Shown piece after piece: positions 15,846 through 24,424 of a stretch of DNA of 64,000 nt (within the stretch, counting starts at the first letter, position 1; each line of letters opens with the position of its first letter). The DNA lies in the NCBI GenBank assembly GCA_011526585.1, contig WYBB01000094.1:45204-109203 (forward strand). The letters run 5' to 3'. The stretch comes from Deltaproteobacteria bacterium. GTDB lineage: Bacteria > Myxococcota_A > UBA9042 > PHBI01. The position numbers and the translations under genes were made by a program. The notes under the pieces were generated by a model. That model worked only from the letters and a program-made list of their open reading frames with translations, searched no databases and was not told where the DNA came from.

Positions 15846-17261
15846 ATGCTTCGTCACGCCCTGCTCTGCCTCTCGCTCTGCCTTCCCGCGGCCGCCTCCG
15901 CGCAGGTCCCCACGCCCTGGGACCACCACCCGGACGCCCTGAACACCGAGCTCTGCAGCCACCACGGCACGAGCTCGCCGTGGGACCAGACCTACACCGA
16001 GTTCGAGGCATCCCTCATCGGCCCGCGCGGGAATACCCGCACCATCGAGCAACAGGTCGAGCTGCACCAGGTCGGCGGCGCCAGCGTCGTCATCATCGAG
16101 GACGGCGCCATCACCCAGCACCACTGGTACGGCTGCCGCGACCGCAAGCTCGCCAGTCTCACGACTGCGGACACGATCTATCAGGCCGCGTCGCTCTCGA
16201 AGTTCGTCGCGGCGGTCGGCATCGTCGTCGCTCACCGCAAGGGCGACGTCGACCTGCACCAGAGCGTGCTCGACCTCGCCGACGACTTCCCCGACAGCAT
16301 CCTGGCCGAGTGGGTCGACGACAAGTTCAAGCGCGACAGCGCGGACTATCCCGCCGACATCACCCTGCGCCGGCTCTTGAGCCACACCGCCGGACTCGAC
16401 ACGCACTCGATCGGCGCGTGGGACCCGGCCGACGTCCCGACGATGCGCGAGATCATCCTCGGCACCAACGCCTTCGGCAGCTACTTCAAGGGCGGCGTCG
16501 AGCCGATCTGGGAACCCCACACCGTGTACGACTACTCCGGCGGCGGCTTCATCGTCGCCGAGCACATCCTCCAGTTGCAGGTGCCGGAGTCCTTCGCCGA
16601 CTACCTCGACGCCAAGGTGCTCTCACCCGCCGGCATGGATCTCTCGACCTTCGCCACCGCGACCACCTCGATGAAGAACCTCGCCCGCGGGTGTAGCCGC
16701 ACGACCTGCAGCTATGGCGTGCTCCAGACCCGGGTCAAGGCCGCCGGCGGCCTCCTCGCCAACGCCCGCGAGTACGCCGAGCTCGTCACCTCCCTCGTCA
16801 ACGGCGGCTACACCGATGGCGGCGGCCGCGCCATGGTCCAGTCGGACCTCGACTACATCCTGACGCCGGCCGGGCACGCGATCTCGACCTTCGAGGCGTG
16901 CACCGCCCCCGGGCAGACGCGCACGATGTACCTCACGGTCGGCGGACGGCGCCTGCCCGTCGCGGTCGAGACCTGCGTCGGCGGCTCGTGGCGCGTGCCG
17001 ATCACCGACGAGGCCGGCAACTGGTACGGGCTCGGCGTCAAGCTCTCCGGCGGCGTGCTCGCCGACGGCTTCCCGCGCAAGGTGAGCCACGGCGGCTCGC
17101 AGCAGGGCTCGAAGACGCTCTTCGAGCTCGACCGCCAGACCGGCGACGGCTTCGTCATCATGATCAACGGCGAGGGCGACTGGTTCGACGGCCAGGGCTA
17201 TCTCTTCGGCGCGGACGCCCTGCTCGACGAGATCCACACCGCCTACCACGCGGTCTATTGA
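15846..17261 (+). CDS. secreted beta-lactamase-fold serine hydrolase
   Basis: A 471-residue class C beta-lactamase/DD-peptidase-type hydrolase. GAGGAA precedes ATG 15846. A Sec signal peptide ends at ASAQ (about residue 20). The catalytic Ser116-x-x-Lys119 is clear (AASLSK), and LLSHTAGL is the conserved family segment. Tyr230 lies in YDYSGGG where the family has YSN, so the Asn is replaced by Gly. The C-terminal HGGSQQGS takes the place of the HxG/KTG motif. Two Cys pairs (GCSRTTC and C..C in VETCVGG) suggest disulfides outside the cytoplasm. Expression from a sigma-54 promoter is expected. The substrate may be a peptide or ester rather than a beta-lactam. Confidence 0.85.
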   Translation: MLRHALLCLSLCLPAAASAQVPTPWDHHPDALNTELCSHHGTSSPWDQTYTEFEASLIGPRGNTRTIEQQVELHQVGGASVVIIEDGAITQHHWYGCRDRKLASLTTADTIYQAASLSKFVAAVGIVVAHRKGDVDLHQSVLDLADDFPDSILAEWVDDKFKRDSADYPADITLRRLLSHTAGLDTHSIGAWDPADVPTMREIILGTNAFGSYFKGGVEPIWEPHTVYDYSGGGFIVAEHILQLQVPESFADYLDAKVLSPAGMDLSTFATATTSMKNLARGCSRTTCSYGVLQTRVKAAGGLLANAREYAELVTSLVNGGYTDGGGRAMVQSDLDYILTPAGHAISTFEACTAPGQTRTMYLTVGGRRLPVAVETCVGGSWRVPITDEAGNWYGLGVKLSGGVLADGFPRKVSHGGSQQGSKTLFELDRQTGDGFVIMINGEGDWFDGQGYLFGADALLDEIHTAYHAVY

Positions 17262-17449
17262 TCCCCGTGCAGCTCGGCGGCCCTCGCGAGCTGCTCCCCG
17301 GTACCTACGCCGCGACGACGTCGCGTGGACCACGTCGCCCGTCGCCCGTCGGAAGGTGCCGAGGCATCCTGTCGCAGCGTTCGGGCATAGTGCCCCAGGC
17401 CCGGCGACGATCCGCCGATGAAACGTGCATGGCGGCGCGCCATGCGCGC

Positions 17450-17465
17450 TTGGCAAGGTGCTTGC
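17450..17465 (+). promoter_or_regulatory. sigma-54 promoter of the OmpA-like lipoprotein gene
   Basis: TTGGCAAG-N4-TTGC followed by T, with exact GG-N10-GC spacing. It lies 76 bp before the start codon inside the 280-bp gap after the serine hydrolase. I see nothing else clear in that gap. Confidence 0.75.
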
Positions 17466-17541
17466 TCCACCTCTGGCCCAGTGGGCCGGCAGCGCCGGAT
17501 GGTCCGTCGCGTGAACCGATCCCGGCCCCAAGGAGGACCCC

Positions 17542-18045
17542 ATGTCATGCAAGCTCATCGTCGCCGCCGCCATCTTGTCGCTCGCCCCACTGGCCGCGTG
17601 CGGCACGGGTGGTCCGACCGCGACCCGCCATGACAGCGCCGCCGTCGGCGAGAAGCAGCGGGTCGAGATCAGCGGCGCCAAGGACGACGTCTTCATCCGT
17701 TGCGACCTGCCGCAAGACCGCGCCTACTTCGATCTCGAGTCGACCGCGCTCGACGCGCGCGAGCGCGCCTTCCTCGCCGAGGTCGCCACCTGCATGAAGA
17801 CCGGCGCCATGAAGAAGGACGCGATCCTGCTCACCGGCTTCGCCGACAAGCAGGGTCCCAAGGCCTTCAACCGCGAGCTCGCGCGCGCACGCGCGGACGC
17901 GGTGGCCAAGGAGCTCATCCGCCACGGTGTGCCGAGCGAGCGCATCTTCGTGCGCTCGGAGGGTGAGCTCGACGCCATCTTCGAGGAATCCGAGCGCAGG
18001 GACTACGACCGTCGCGTCGCGCTGAGCCGCATCGAATCGATCTGA
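17542..18045 (+). CDS. OmpA-family peptidoglycan-binding lipoprotein
   Basis: A 167-residue lipoprotein; AAGGAGGA precedes ATG 17542 and the signal ends in LAAC. The C-terminal two thirds form an OmpA-like domain: YFDLESTALDARE at its start, ILLTGFADKQGPKAFNRELARARADAVAKEL with the Asn and Arg that bind diaminopimelate, and YDRRVALS at the end. It probably tethers the outer membrane to the wall. Transcribed from a sigma-54 promoter, so likely condition-specific. The next gene is convergent and a hairpin lies between. Confidence 0.88.
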   Translation: MSCKLIVAAAILSLAPLAACGTGGPTATRHDSAAVGEKQRVEISGAKDDVFIRCDLPQDRAYFDLESTALDARERAFLAEVATCMKTGAMKKDAILLTGFADKQGPKAFNRELARARADAVAKELIRHGVPSERIFVRSEGELDAIFEESERRDYDRRVALSRIESI

Positions 18046-18066
18046 TCCAGCGCGCTCGGCCGCACC

Positions 18067-18085
18067 GGTGGTGAGCTCGACCACC
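18067..18085. terminator. hairpin between convergent genes
   Basis: GGTGGT (18067-18072) and ACCACC (18080-18085) enclose a 7-nt loop, in the 66-bp gap between the OmpA-like gene and the fusion gene. It could act in both directions but has no T-tract. Confidence 0.4.
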
Positions 18086-18111
18086 TCCGGGCGGTGGGCT
18101 CGGCGGACGCG

Positions 18112-20667
18112 TTATGTCGGCCCGAAGAAGTCTTCGGCGTCGACATAGCGCGCGCCGATCCCGGCGGCGAGATCGGCGTCGGACTGCATGTCGCCGACGA
18201 CGATCAGATCGGGCAACGAGAGCGCGTGCTTCTCGATCAGCATCACCGCCAGCCCGGGCATCGGCTTGCGGCAGAAGCACGCGATCGGGAAGGCCTGGTG
18301 CGGGCAGTACGCGACCTCGTCGACCGGCAGACCCAGGAGCTCGATCGTCCTGGCGAACGCGGCCTCGACCACCGCGCGCGTCGTCTTGCCCGAGCTGATC
18401 GCGCTCTGGTTCGACACGAAGAAGAGGCGATAGCCCTCGTCGTGATGGCGCAAGAGCACCTCGCGACGCCTCGGCTGCAGCTCGAGATCGGACGGATCAC
18501 GCGGGTACTTGCCGCCCGAGCGCGTCACGCGCAGCGTGCCGTCGACGTCGAGCAAGAGCGCCTTCTGCGTCCGATCCGGGCGCGCCGCGCGCACGAAGCG
18601 GCGCCGCTCCACCTGGTCGAAGCCCTCGGCCACGCTCGGCGCCTCGAAGTTCTTGAGCCAGATCGCCTGCGCCAGCGGTGGGATCGTGTTGGCCTCCGTC
18701 TTGGAAAAGAGCGCGATCTCGTCGGGCGAGAGCAGCCGGCCGTGCCGATGCAGCATGCGCAAGACCGCGTTGTGGCGCGCGTCGGCCAGGCTCGTGTCGA
18801 GCCACAGGCAGCGCACCGGCACGCCGGCGTCGCGCGCCGCGGCGAGCACCAGCGCGCGCGTGCGCCTGGTCGGATACGTGTTGTCGAGCACGACGCGCCG
18901 CTGCCCGCTGCCCAAGGCCGCACGCAGGTGCGGCACCAGATCGTCGAGCTTGCCGCCGAGCTCGTCGCGGTTCAGGCGCACATAGCCGGCCTCGACGTAC
19001 GGCTCGGCCAGGCTCGACTTGCCGGCGCCGGGAATGCCGAGGATCACGACGACCTCGGGCGCCTGTCCCGGTGGCGGCAGCGGCGCGCTCTCGCCGATCT
19101 CGATCGCCACCGCCCCGCCCGGTGCGCCTCCATCGATCACGGGCGGCGCCTCGTCGCGCAGCGCCGCCGCCTTGGGGAAGGCCTGGTCGATCGCCGCCAG
19201 ATCCTCGGCGTCGAGCTCGAGCTGCAGCGCCGCCAGGCTCGACTCCACCGAGAGTCTACGCGTCGCGCCGAAGATCGGGATCACGTGTGGCCCGAGCGAC
19301 AGGAGCCACGCCAGCACGACCTGATGGCGCCCGCTCTCGTCACCGCCCCGCCCATGCTTGAGCGCGATCTGCGCGAGCACGTCCTTCTTCAGCACGCGAT
19401 GAACGCCCGCGTGGCCACCGAGCGGTGAGTGCGCCAGCAGGCTCAGGCCCTGCACGCGCGTCATCGCCAGGACGCCGCGCGCCGAGGCCGTGTCGAACGG
19501 GTTCAGCTCGTTCTGCACGCTGACGAGCGAACCCTCGGGCAGGACGCGCAGCGCCGTCGCCAGATCGCGCGTGTTGACGTTGCACACCCCGAGGCGCCGC
19601 ACCTTGCCCTGGCGATACAGCTCCGCCAGCGCCCCCAGGGAGTCCTCCCACGGCACGCGCGGGTCCTTGACGTGCAGCTGAAAGAGCGCGAGCGCCTCGA
19701 TGCCGAGCGCCTGCAGGCTCGCCTCGCACGCCCGCACCAGGTGCTCCGGCCGCCCGTTCGGCGCCCAACGACCACCCGGTCGCACGAGCCCGGCCTTGGT
19801 CGCGACGATCACCTCGCTGGCAAGCTCGCGGCCCAGCCCCTCCAGCGCACGCCTGATCAAGCGCTCGTTGTGGTGCATGTCGCGATCGTCGAGCGCATAC
19901 GAGTCCGCGGTGTCGACGAGGCGCACGCCGAGCTCGATCGCGCGCCGGATCACCGCGACCGCCTCGGCCTCCTCCGGTCGCTTCACCGAACCGTCGCCGA
20001 GCTTCGATCCCGTCGACAGCCGCATCGCCCCGAGCCCGAGCGGCGGCACCATCACGCCCCGCGCCACCTGCCGCGGCGGAAAGGCGAGCGGCCGCGCCGG
20101 ATCGAAGCGCACCACCTCGGCGCGCGCCGCCCCACTCACCGTCGTCGTCGCCGTCGCCCTCGTCGCGGGCCCCGTGGGCCCCGTGGGCGACGACGCGCCG
20201 CCCGACCAGTCGAACATCGCGTCGCCACCGTCGCCCGCCGCGCGTGTGAGCTCGACCCCTCCCGACACCCCGAGCCGCACCACCTGCCAGTGCTCGCCCA
20301 GCCGCGCCGCCTCCCAGTCCTCGCAGAAGGTGAGCTGCCGCAACGACGCCCCGCTCGCCGTCTGCAGCGCCGGCCCGACCGCCATCACCGCCTGCCCCTC
20401 GACCAGCCGATCGAAGAGCGCGCGCAGCGCCTCGTCCGGCACCGCCTTCAGGTTCCTCGGCGACGCCGACAGCCAGCGCGACACCACCGAGCGCGTCTTG
20501 TCGGGCGCGTCCACGCCGAGCCCCACCGAGAGCTCCAGCGGCGAGAGCGCCGGCTCGACCGCCTCCAGCACCGCCTGGATCCGCCCGACGTAGCGGCTCT
20601 TGAGCGCCGCGGCCTCCTCCAGCGCCGCCTGCTCGAGCGCGCGCACGAGCCCGTGGGTGATCGCCAT
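18112..20667 (-). CDS. aldo-keto reductase / polynucleotide-kinase-like / HAD phosphatase fusion
   Basis: An 851-residue three-domain protein. Residues 1-180 are helical and unrecognised, ending in a Thr/Gly/Ala linker. Residues about 200-500 are an aldo-keto reductase with the full tetrad Asp252, Tyr257, Lys291, His332. Residues 538-690 are a P-loop kinase of the T4 Pnkp/AAA_33 type: Walker A GIPGAGKSS at 544-552 and VLDNTYPTRRTR at 593-604. Residues 700-851 are a HAD phosphatase: DVDGT at 707-711, SNQSAIS at 752-758, a GmhB/HisB-type zinc loop C788-x-H790..C797-x-C799, and VVGDMQSD. Kinase plus phosphatase resembles 5'-kinase/3'-phosphatase end-healing enzymes. Why a reductase is attached is unknown. 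No frameshift separates the parts. Confidence 0.85.
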   Translation of the reverse strand: MAITHGLVRALEQAALEEAAALKSRYVGRIQAVLEAVEPALSPLELSVGLGVDAPDKTRSVVSRWLSASPRNLKAVPDEALRALFDRLVEGQAVMAVGPALQTASGASLRQLTFCEDWEAARLGEHWQVVRLGVSGGVELTRAAGDGGDAMFDWSGGASSPTGPTGPATRATATTTVSGAARAEVVRFDPARPLAFPPRQVARGVMVPPLGLGAMRLSTGSKLGDGSVKRPEEAEAVAVIRRAIELGVRLVDTADSYALDDRDMHHNERLIRRALEGLGRELASEVIVATKAGLVRPGGRWAPNGRPEHLVRACEASLQALGIEALALFQLHVKDPRVPWEDSLGALAELYRQGKVRRLGVCNVNTRDLATALRVLPEGSLVSVQNELNPFDTASARGVLAMTRVQGLSLLAHSPLGGHAGVHRVLKKDVLAQIALKHGRGGDESGRHQVVLAWLLSLGPHVIPIFGATRRLSVESSLAALQLELDAEDLAAIDQAFPKAAALRDEAPPVIDGGAPGGAVAIEIGESAPLPPPGQAPEVVVILGIPGAGKSSLAEPYVEAGYVRLNRDELGGKLDDLVPHLRAALGSGQRRVVLDNTYPTRRTRALVLAAARDAGVPVRCLWLDTSLADARHNAVLRMLHRHGRLLSPDEIALFSKTEANTIPPLAQAIWLKNFEAPSVAEGFDQVERRRFVRAARPDRTQKALLLDVDGTLRVTRSGGKYPRDPSDLELQPRRREVLLRHHDEGYRLFFVSNQSAISSGKTTRAVVEAAFARTIELLGLPVDEVAYCPHQAFPIACFCRKPMPGLAVMLIEKHALSLPDLIVVGDMQSDADLAAGIGARYVDAEDFFGPT

Positions 20668-20765
20668 GCTACCTCCGCTCCGTCCACCAGGACGAACCGC
20701 ACGACCCGACTTGACCCACCCTCTCTATTAAAGGATGGTCCGCGCCGTCCGCGGAGGCTCGTTCC

Positions 20766-21755
20766 ATGACCTGGCTCATCATCATCGGCGCGTTCATCGT
20801 CCTGCTCACCGTGCTCAACCTCAAGAAGTCGCGCTCGGATGGCACCTATCTCGGCAACATCCACCCTTATCGCAAGGTGATGCTGCACATCATGCCGACG
20901 CGCAACGAGTCCTACGTGCTCTACGACGAGTACGTCGTCGCCGACGATCTCCTCCGCTACCTGAAGGTCGTCAACGAGCGCTTCCACTGCGACATGCAGC
21001 ACGCCATCGTCGCCGCCGTCGGCCACGGCATGCGCCACAACCCCTCGATGAACCGCTTCGTCGTCGGTCGGCGCCTCTACCAGCGCAAGGGCGTGTGGGT
21101 GACCTTCTCGATGAAGCGCGAGAAGCTCAACCGCGCCGCCAAGCTCACCGCGGTCAAGCGCGAGCTCACCGAGCAGGAGTCCCTCAAGGACCTCTGCGAC
21201 GCGCTCAACGCCAGCATCAAGGTCGAGCGCTCCGACGCCGTCACCTACACCGACAAGGAGGTCGGCCTCTTCTCGAAGATCCCGCGCCCGATCATGGTCT
21301 TCGCGGTCAAGGTCTTCAAGCTCATGGACTACTACAACCTCCTGCCGGCCGGCTTCATCAAGAACGACGGCTTCTACACGTCGCTCTTCGCCGCCAACCT
21401 CGGCTCGGTCGGCATGAAGGCCGGCTACCATCACCTCTACGAGTGGGGCACCTGCCCGCTCTTCCTGATGATCGGTCGCATGGAGGAGCGCGCCGTCGTC
21501 GAGGACGGGCAGGTGGTCATCAAGAGGGTGATCCCGCTGCGCTTCACCTACGACGAGCGCATCGACGACGGACTCAGCGCCGGCCACGGCATCAAGAGCG
21601 TGGTCGACGCGCTCGAGAACCCGTTCCAGGTCTTCGGCTGCACGAGCGCCGACGGCTCCGACGATCACCCCGTCGGCAAGATGCCCGAGCACAAACAGAA
21701 GGAGCTCGAGGACCGCCTCAAGAAGCAGCACCTCGTCGTATCCAAGGCCGCCTGA
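20766..21755 (+). CDS. membrane-anchored E2-acyltransferase-like protein
   Basis: A 329-residue protein with one N-terminal membrane segment (WLIIIGAFIVLLTVL). The remainder matches the catalytic fold of 2-oxoacid dehydrogenase E2/CAT acyltransferases: NLGSVGMKAGYHHL, PLFLMIGR, and TYDERIDDGLSAGHG, where E2 enzymes have FDHRxxDG. Here the catalytic His of that motif is Glu264, although Asp268-Gly269 are kept, so acyl transfer by the usual mechanism is doubtful. No lipoyl domain is present. One-base overlap (TGATG) couples it to the epimerase gene. Probable role: membrane-linked acyl handling. Confidence 0.7.
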   Translation: MTWLIIIGAFIVLLTVLNLKKSRSDGTYLGNIHPYRKVMLHIMPTRNESYVLYDEYVVADDLLRYLKVVNERFHCDMQHAIVAAVGHGMRHNPSMNRFVVGRRLYQRKGVWVTFSMKREKLNRAAKLTAVKRELTEQESLKDLCDALNASIKVERSDAVTYTDKEVGLFSKIPRPIMVFAVKVFKLMDYYNLLPAGFIKNDGFYTSLFAANLGSVGMKAGYHHLYEWGTCPLFLMIGRMEERAVVEDGQVVIKRVIPLRFTYDERIDDGLSAGHGIKSVVDALENPFQVFGCTSADGSDDHPVGKMPEHKQKELEDRLKKQHLVVSKAA

Positions 21756-22720
21756 TGGCGGATCGGATGCCCGACCCCTCGCGCCCTCTCGCCGGTCGCC
21801 CCGTCGTGGTCACCGGCGCCACCGGCTTTCTCGGCTCGCACATCGCGCTCGCCCTCCTCGACGCCGGCGCCGAGGTGATCGGCGCCGTGCGCACACCCGC
21901 CAAGGGCGCCTGGCTCGTCGAGCGCGGCGCGAGGATGGTCAAGGCCGACCTCACCGACAAGGCGAGCCTCGTCGCCGCCTTCGCCGGCGTCGCCACCGTG
22001 GTCTCCAACGCCGCGCAGGCCGGCAACACCGCCGACATGGCCACCTTCGAGCGCGTCAACTGCCAGGGCATGCACGACCTCTTCGACGCCGCCCACGACG
22101 CCGGCGTCGAGCGCGTCGTGCACATCTCGACCACCGCCGTCTATCGCACCCGCCTCTTCGCCGCCATGCGCGAGGACGCGCGCCCCTACGACACCGACAA
22201 GCGCCGCTTCAACTGGTCGGACGCCACGACCAACTGGCGCTACGCGCGCACCAAGACCCTCTCCGAGAACATCGCCTGGGAGCGCGCGCGCGCCCACGGC
22301 ATCGACCTCACCACCCTCCGCCCCGGCCCGATCTACGGCGAGCGCGACGAAAAGGCCACGGCGCGCCTGCGCCACAAGCTCACCTCGCGCCGCCTCGAGC
22401 TCGTGCCGACCGTCGGCGTCCCCTGGGTGCACGCCGGCGACGTCGCGCGTGCGGTCGTCGGCGCGCTCGCCAACGCCGCCTCGATCGGCAAGGCCTACAA
22501 CGTCACGGGCCCGCCGGTCTCGCAGCACCGCTTCATGCGCACGATGCGACGTGCGCTCTCGGACCGCCCCGATCGCGACGGCCGGCGCCTCGCCTGGCTC
22601 GTCCCGCTGCCGCTGCCGATCTGGGTCCGCTACGACACCAGCGCCGCCCGCCGCGACCTCGGCTTCTCTCCGCGCCCGCTCGAAGACGGCCTGCGCGCGA
22701 CCGTCGACCCAGCCACCTGA
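21755..22720 (+). CDS. NAD-dependent epimerase/dehydratase (extended SDR)
   Basis: A 321-residue extended short-chain dehydrogenase. The Rossmann motif TGATGFLGSHIA is near residue 20, and the active-site Ser/Thr segment is VHISTTAVYR. The usual YxxxK reads YARTK (WRYARTKTLSE). GPIYGERD is the substrate-loop signature. The C-terminal part (AYNVTGPPVS) is typical of sterol dehydrogenase/epimerase-like members, which together with the upstream acyltransferase-like gene hints at lipid or sterol-type modification; this is inference. It ends 21 bp from the convergent gspC-like gene. Confidence 0.85.
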   Translation: MADRMPDPSRPLAGRPVVVTGATGFLGSHIALALLDAGAEVIGAVRTPAKGAWLVERGARMVKADLTDKASLVAAFAGVATVVSNAAQAGNTADMATFERVNCQGMHDLFDAAHDAGVERVVHISTTAVYRTRLFAAMREDARPYDTDKRRFNWSDATTNWRYARTKTLSENIAWERARAHGIDLTTLRPGPIYGERDEKATARLRHKLTSRRLELVPTVGVPWVHAGDVARAVVGALANAASIGKAYNVTGPPVSQHRFMRTMRRALSDRPDRDGRRLAWLVPLPLPIWVRYDTSAARRDLGFSPRPLEDGLRATVDPAT

Positions 22721-22741
22721 GCGGCCGCGCGCCACGGCCTC

Positions 22742-23701
22742 TCAGCGCACCTCGTAGCTCAGCGTCTTGGGTCGCCCGCGCCGGATGATCTCGACCTTGG
22801 TCCGCGCCGCGCCCGCGAGCCGCTGAAGGAGCACCAGCGCGCCGTCTCGTTGCGGCAACGGCTGGCCACCGACCGCCGTGACGATGTCACCGCTGCGGAT
22901 CCCCAGCGCGCGCAGCGCCGAGCCCGGGCGCACGCCGATGAGCTTGGTCCCGACGGGTCGCCCGCCATGATGACCCACGACCGAGCGCGCCTCGCGTCTC
23001 AACCGCGCCGCGTCGCCGAGCTCCCGCGTCAGCGCCCCACGGTCCACTCGGTAGGCGGCGGGTCCCTGTCGCTGCACCGCCCCGCGCAAGCCCGTGCCGG
23101 TCGCGCGCGGCGCCGAGGCCACGCCGCCTGACCTCGCCGCCACCGGCGCCGGCGGCGCCTCCTCCTCGAGCACGACATAGGTGAAGCCCTCCCCGCGCTC
23201 GTGCAGCACGATGTGTCCGGGGGCGATCTTGACCACCTTCGCCTTGCCCCCCATCAACGTCCTGCCCGGCTGCGTCACGCGCGGCTTCCCGTCCACCCGC
23301 AGCGTCGCGTAGTCGTGCTCGCCGCCGCTGGACACCAGCGTGCCGAGGAGATCGATCGGCAGCTCCGACTCGACGAGCACGCCCCGCGCGGGTTGCTCCT
23401 CGGCGGGCTTCGTCGGCACCGGCGGTGGGGGTGCTCGCGGCGGCTTCGGCCCGGCCAGGTTGAAGACCCGCCGCTCGACCAGCGCGGCGCTCGGGTCTTC
23501 CCCGCGGACGCGTCCGAGGCTGTTCGACTGCACCACCGCGTCAGCGTCGCCGGCGTGCGCGCTCACCAGGCGTTGCGCCGACGGGAGCCGAAACAGCGCC
23601 GCGCGGATCGCGTCGGTCAGCGGCCCCGCGGCGACCAGGGCGAGCAATGCGAGCGCCACCAGGTTCACGACCCAGGCGTACTTCTTGAAGAGTGCAGACA
23701 T
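22742..23701 (-). CDS. gspC: GspC-like type II secretion protein (orphan)
   Basis: A 319-residue inner-membrane protein. ATG 23701 is chosen because MSALFKKYAWVVNLVALALLALVAAGPL gives the expected short cytoplasmic tail and single membrane helix. The periplasmic homology region follows (ELPIDLLGTLVSS..DYATLRVDGK..QPGRTLMGGKAKVVKIAPGHIVL). A Pro/Ala linker leads to a C-terminal PDZ domain (LIGVRPGSALRALGIRSGDIVTAVGGQPL). GspC links the inner-membrane assembly platform to the GspD secretin. The other gsp genes are not in this window, which is unusual since gspC normally precedes gspD. Confidence 0.8.
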   Translation of the reverse strand: MSALFKKYAWVVNLVALALLALVAAGPLTDAIRAALFRLPSAQRLVSAHAGDADAVVQSNSLGRVRGEDPSAALVERRVFNLAGPKPPRAPPPPVPTKPAEEQPARGVLVESELPIDLLGTLVSSGGEHDYATLRVDGKPRVTQPGRTLMGGKAKVVKIAPGHIVLHERGEGFTYVVLEEEAPPAPVAARSGGVASAPRATGTGLRGAVQRQGPAAYRVDRGALTRELGDAARLRREARSVVGHHGGRPVGTKLIGVRPGSALRALGIRSGDIVTAVGGQPLPQRDGALVLLQRLAGAARTKVEIIRRGRPKTLSYEVR

Positions 23702-23830
23702 CGTGTTGTGCGCGGCTCTGGCGGTGAGCCGACCCGATCGCAACCCACGCCGATTCGGATCCATGCCCCGGCACCTGGAGCCCACCGCGGCGAGTTGGCG
23801 AATCGTGTGACTTCGGTCAGACTGCGGTCC

Positions 23831-24424
23831 ATGGCGAGACTGCCACAGCTGCCCGCCATCGCGGCGCTCTTCTTCGCACTGGGGTTCGTTCGCTGCGCCG
23901 ACGCGCCGGTCCCGCCGGCCGCGGTCTACCTGCCCGTGCCGACGCACCCCGTCACCATCACCCGCCCCGCCGCGCCCCCGCGCGTCGCCACCGATCAGGT
24001 CGACGCCCTCGGCCGACCGGTCACCGTCGGCTGCGCGACCTGTCACTCGCTCGGTCTCGGCGAGCCGACGCGCAAGGTCGGCCAGCCGCTCACGCGCTTT
24101 CACCAGGGGCTGGTCACCCGCCACGGCGAGCTCGCCTGCCGCGCCTGCCATCAAGCTCCCGATTACGCCACCCTGCACCTCGCCGACGGCACCTCCTTGC
24201 CCTACACCGAGGTCCAGACCCTCTGTCGCCAGTGCCACGGCCCGCAGTCACGCGACTACGATCGCGGCAGCCACGGCGGCATGCGCGGCTACTGGGATCG
24301 CTCACGCGGCCCGCGCGAGCGCCACGCCTGCACCACCTGCCACGACCCGCACGCGCCCGCCTACCCGGGCATGATCCCCGCGCGCGGCCCGATCGATCTC
24401 CCTCACGACCCGGGAGCACACTGA
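23831..24424 (+). CDS. tetrahaem cytochrome c lipoprotein, first gene of the nap-like operon
   Basis: A 197-residue exported protein with a lipoprotein-type N-terminus (LGFVRC). Four haem-binding motifs are visible: CATCH, CRACH, CRQCH and CTTCH. The spacing resembles small multihaem cytochromes of the c7/NrfB type rather than NapC, and there is no NapC-like membrane anchor helix beyond the lipidated Cys. The stop overlaps the ferredoxin start (TGATG). It is likely the electron carrier between the membrane module and the periplasmic reductase. No clear Shine-Dalgarno precedes ATG 23831. Confidence 0.85.
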   Translation: MARLPQLPAIAALFFALGFVRCADAPVPPAAVYLPVPTHPVTITRPAAPPRVATDQVDALGRPVTVGCATCHSLGLGEPTRKVGQPLTRFHQGLVTRHGELACRACHQAPDYATLHLADGTSLPYTEVQTLCRQCHGPQSRDYDRGSHGGMRGYWDRSRGPRERHACTTCHDPHAPAYPGMIPARGPIDLPHDPGAH

